Shown here piece after piece: positions 61,701-64,000 of a stretch of 64,000 nt of DNA (its first letter is position 1; each line of letters opens with the position of its first letter). The stretch lies in contig CP136066.1 in the NCBI GenBank assembly GCA_032622095.1, positions 226,614,961 to 226,678,960 of the forward strand, read 5' to 3'. This stretch comes from Siphonodentalium dalli (taxonomy: Eukaryota; Mollusca; Scaphopoda; Gadilida; Siphonodentaliidae). The position numbers were made by a program, and so were the translations under genes. The notes beneath the pieces are model-generated. The model saw nothing but the letters and a program-made list of their open reading frames with translations. It was not told where the DNA came from and made no database searches.

Positions 61701-62560
61701 TTGGTTTTACTCCAAGTTGTAGTATTTTTCGGGTCCTTATATTATCCCCAAGGCATACTCAGTCTCAGTCATCAAAGTACATACCTGGATTCTGAGCTGC
61801 TCCCGCTGCTCTGAGCTCTGAGCTGTCGGGCCGGCCCAAGATCGCCATCTGAGATCCTTCCTTTGTGAGATTCTAGCAACAACTGACTGAGATGAGACTG
61901 AGGGCAGAGGGTGACCTGGGATAATTACTCACCAGTCACACCTCATGGGTCATGCCATGATTGTATCATTATCCATTGATCCCCAGTTATGCTGGCTGAA
62001 GTCAGATAAACAATCAAGACCGACCTAGTTTAGTGGTGCAGAACTAGTATGTGCCCATGCTATTCTTTAAGGTGGGTTATTACCTTAGGCTGCTTAATGG
62101 AGTGAAATACATGTGTATATTATAACCCAAATTATACCACATTCCTCCCTGTTTTATAAAGGTCCCCATCCCTGAACTGTCTACTCTTATCAAAACCAAT
62201 ATTTCAATAAAATGTACATCCATGTTATTATTCTCAAAAATGATATTGCCTGAATCTTCGTGTGTGTTGCCTGAGTGAGAACGGAATTCTGAGTACACGA
62301 TTTGGCAACATTAATTAGGACATACATGTATAAACTATTTCAGACCGGCATGTCAGCATATGAGCAACCAAGTGATCAATCTTCCAAATAATAAAAAGGG
62401 CCGGGTATTTAACTATACAGCCCTAAAAACCCAGCTGTACATTACTTACAACACTAAGCCAGGAACCTCTTCCTAGCGGTTAACATACTCCTCGAGCAGA
62501 GGGAAACAATCCCTTCCAGCTTGCTTAATTGGTACCATTAACCTATATGTGGAGGGACTA
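61701..62560. other. no gene recognised
   Basis: A minus-strand frame at 62298-62080 (SGNTHEDSGNIIFENNNMDV) follows a TCTCACTCAG that could be an acceptor, but there is no recognisable domain. Confidence 0.35.
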
Positions 62561-64000
62561 GAGGGTCACTCTGGTATTCACTTGAACGTACAGTATATAA
62601 TGTGGGCATCCTACACTGTTTCAAGGGTACTTCTGTTAAACCCCCCAAATCAATCCAAAGCCCCCCTGTGACCCTATATACACTTCCCCAACACCACGCG
62701 GCCCCAGACCACCGGCATCACAAACTGACACCCACAATCCTTTCCTTCCCCCACCAAAATTAAAATGTCTCATTTTCTGAAACATCTCCCACCAGATTAA
62801 CTGGTGATGAGATGCTATTGACTACATCCATCTTAATTGATATAAATGTGATAGCCTGTTTGCCATTGTACACAATTGAACAGAAATTGTTTGAGAAGGG
62901 TGTACCCACATGGCACCCTAAGTTTTGGACAAACTGTTTACATCACATTCCACCAAAGGCTATCCATTGACTGTCACACTGCACATTATTCCAACCCAGC
63001 CTATGCCACATCAAACACCTGACTTCTACCACTGAGCTGACTATACATGGATCCCACAACTCAATTACTAGTCATTACCGACCGCTCACTCACCACACTG
63101 CACCAGGGTCAAGACCCCACGATTTCCTATTCTAGTCTACCACCCGAGAATGTAACTGATACCACACAGCAGTGACCCTATTCAGAGACCACACCTGACA
63201 ATTATGATTGGCCACAGAAAATCAACAGCTCTCCGAGAAATATATTTCAAGAAATACAATATCAAACTTTAAGGGGTGGGATACTGCACCAAAGACCCTC
63301 AACAAAACTTTACAATAATTACACCCACCAAGGAACCTCTACTTCATTGTACATGTATGTACCAGAGGAGAGGGGAATTAATGCCCCCTCAGTTCCAAAA
63401 GGAATCTCAACTTGCATTGGTACATTTGCATATATTATGTACACAGCTCCCTCTAAAGAACACAAGGGAATCTTATCCTGCATGCGTTGTGGGAAGGGTT
63501 ATAAAACCCTATAATTGTGTTGGCCTATATATAATACTCGTATACTATATAGTGACCAATTTAACTTTATATATAATCTCCTTCCCCACCAAATTAAAGG
63601 GATTCTTCCTATTCCAAATTATATATCCAACCAATTTAAAGTATTCTAACCTAAATCCATTTTTGAACTGAACAAGTTATTGAATATTTATGTGAAAGTT
63701 TGTTCTTGTATATACAATGAACAGCAACATGTTAGAGAAGGGTGTGACCCACATGACACCCTAAAGCTGAATTCTATTTTCAGAACCATCCACTGCTATA
63801 TATTCCCATTAATTATAGGTGGGGTATTATGGGTATAATATTATTTCAGTTGATGATACCCAATTTGCTCCAAGCCAGTGAATTATAATATGAACACCAG
63901 ACAAATAAACATACAAATTTGACAGCAATCTGGCTTACTATTTCATCAAACTAAAGTTCCACCGGGCCAATTCTCAGAATGCCCAATTATTATGTGACTT
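62561..64000. other. C-rich, G-poor stretch, no gene recognised
   Basis: The plus strand is strongly C over G between about 62600 and 63600. A short repeat GAGAAGGGTGT.ACCCACATG.CACCCTAA occurs at 62891-62923 and 63736-63767. The 131-codon frame at 63276-63671 has no domain. Confidence 0.4.

Overview
This is an AT-rich animal nuclear sequence with spliced genes, long introns and many repeats. It most likely comes from an invertebrate. The frequent TACATGTACATGTA-type motifs would suit a marine lophotrochozoan such as a mollusc, but the phylum cannot be fixed from the window. There are no bacterial-style operons, CRISPR arrays or intact viral genomes.

Three conserved genes can be read. (1) A Costars-family gene (ABRA/STARS-like, actin-binding) has its whole coding exon at 406-876 on the minus strand, and its 3' side runs into a perfect 37-bp tandem array. 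(2) A TMEM145/GPR180-family seven-transmembrane gene on the plus strand has five exons between 7613 and 36739 with GT-AG junctions and matching phases. They join to 520 codons with a signal peptide, an ectodomain, seven membrane helices and an acidic tail. (3) COA4, a twin CX9C mitochondrial assembly factor, is on the minus strand with two exons (54972-54856 and 51139-51035) and 73 codons. Weaker coding traces are two decayed non-LTR reverse transcriptase ends (about 4620-5235 and 56440-56610), a MULE-type transposase remnant (53672-53842), decayed reading frames on the minus strand at 8961-9640 and 59870-60955, and a possible short first exon at 55195-55240.

The rest is mostly mobile DNA, concentrated in the TMEM145-like introns and just downstream. 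Family A is a TA-flanked foldback MITE (CAGTAATGCCC ends). Family B is a hAT-like MITE with an 8-bp target duplication. Families C, D and a third all insert at TTAA (piggyBac-like, CCCTTT ends) and share one hairpin core. Larger elements include a 3.68-kb TA-flanked element at 31101-34778, a 1.67-kb TA-flanked element at 12620-14293 nested inside a family A copy, a MULE-like element at 53307-54086, and several long foldbacks. Tandem arrays have periods of 24, 25, 29, 31, 37, 46, 49, 122 and about 287 bp.

The most notable items are: a duplicated TMEM145-like exon start at 16229-16328 that could make a soluble ectodomain isoform; a SINE in the COA4 intron whose head joins U4 and U2 snRNA 5' ends, with poly(A) and a perfect 15-bp target duplication; one hairpin module shared by three TTAA MITE families; and a 46-bp array resembling tRNA 5' halves. 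From about 57 kb to the end the window is AT-rich and shows no firmly recognised gene.
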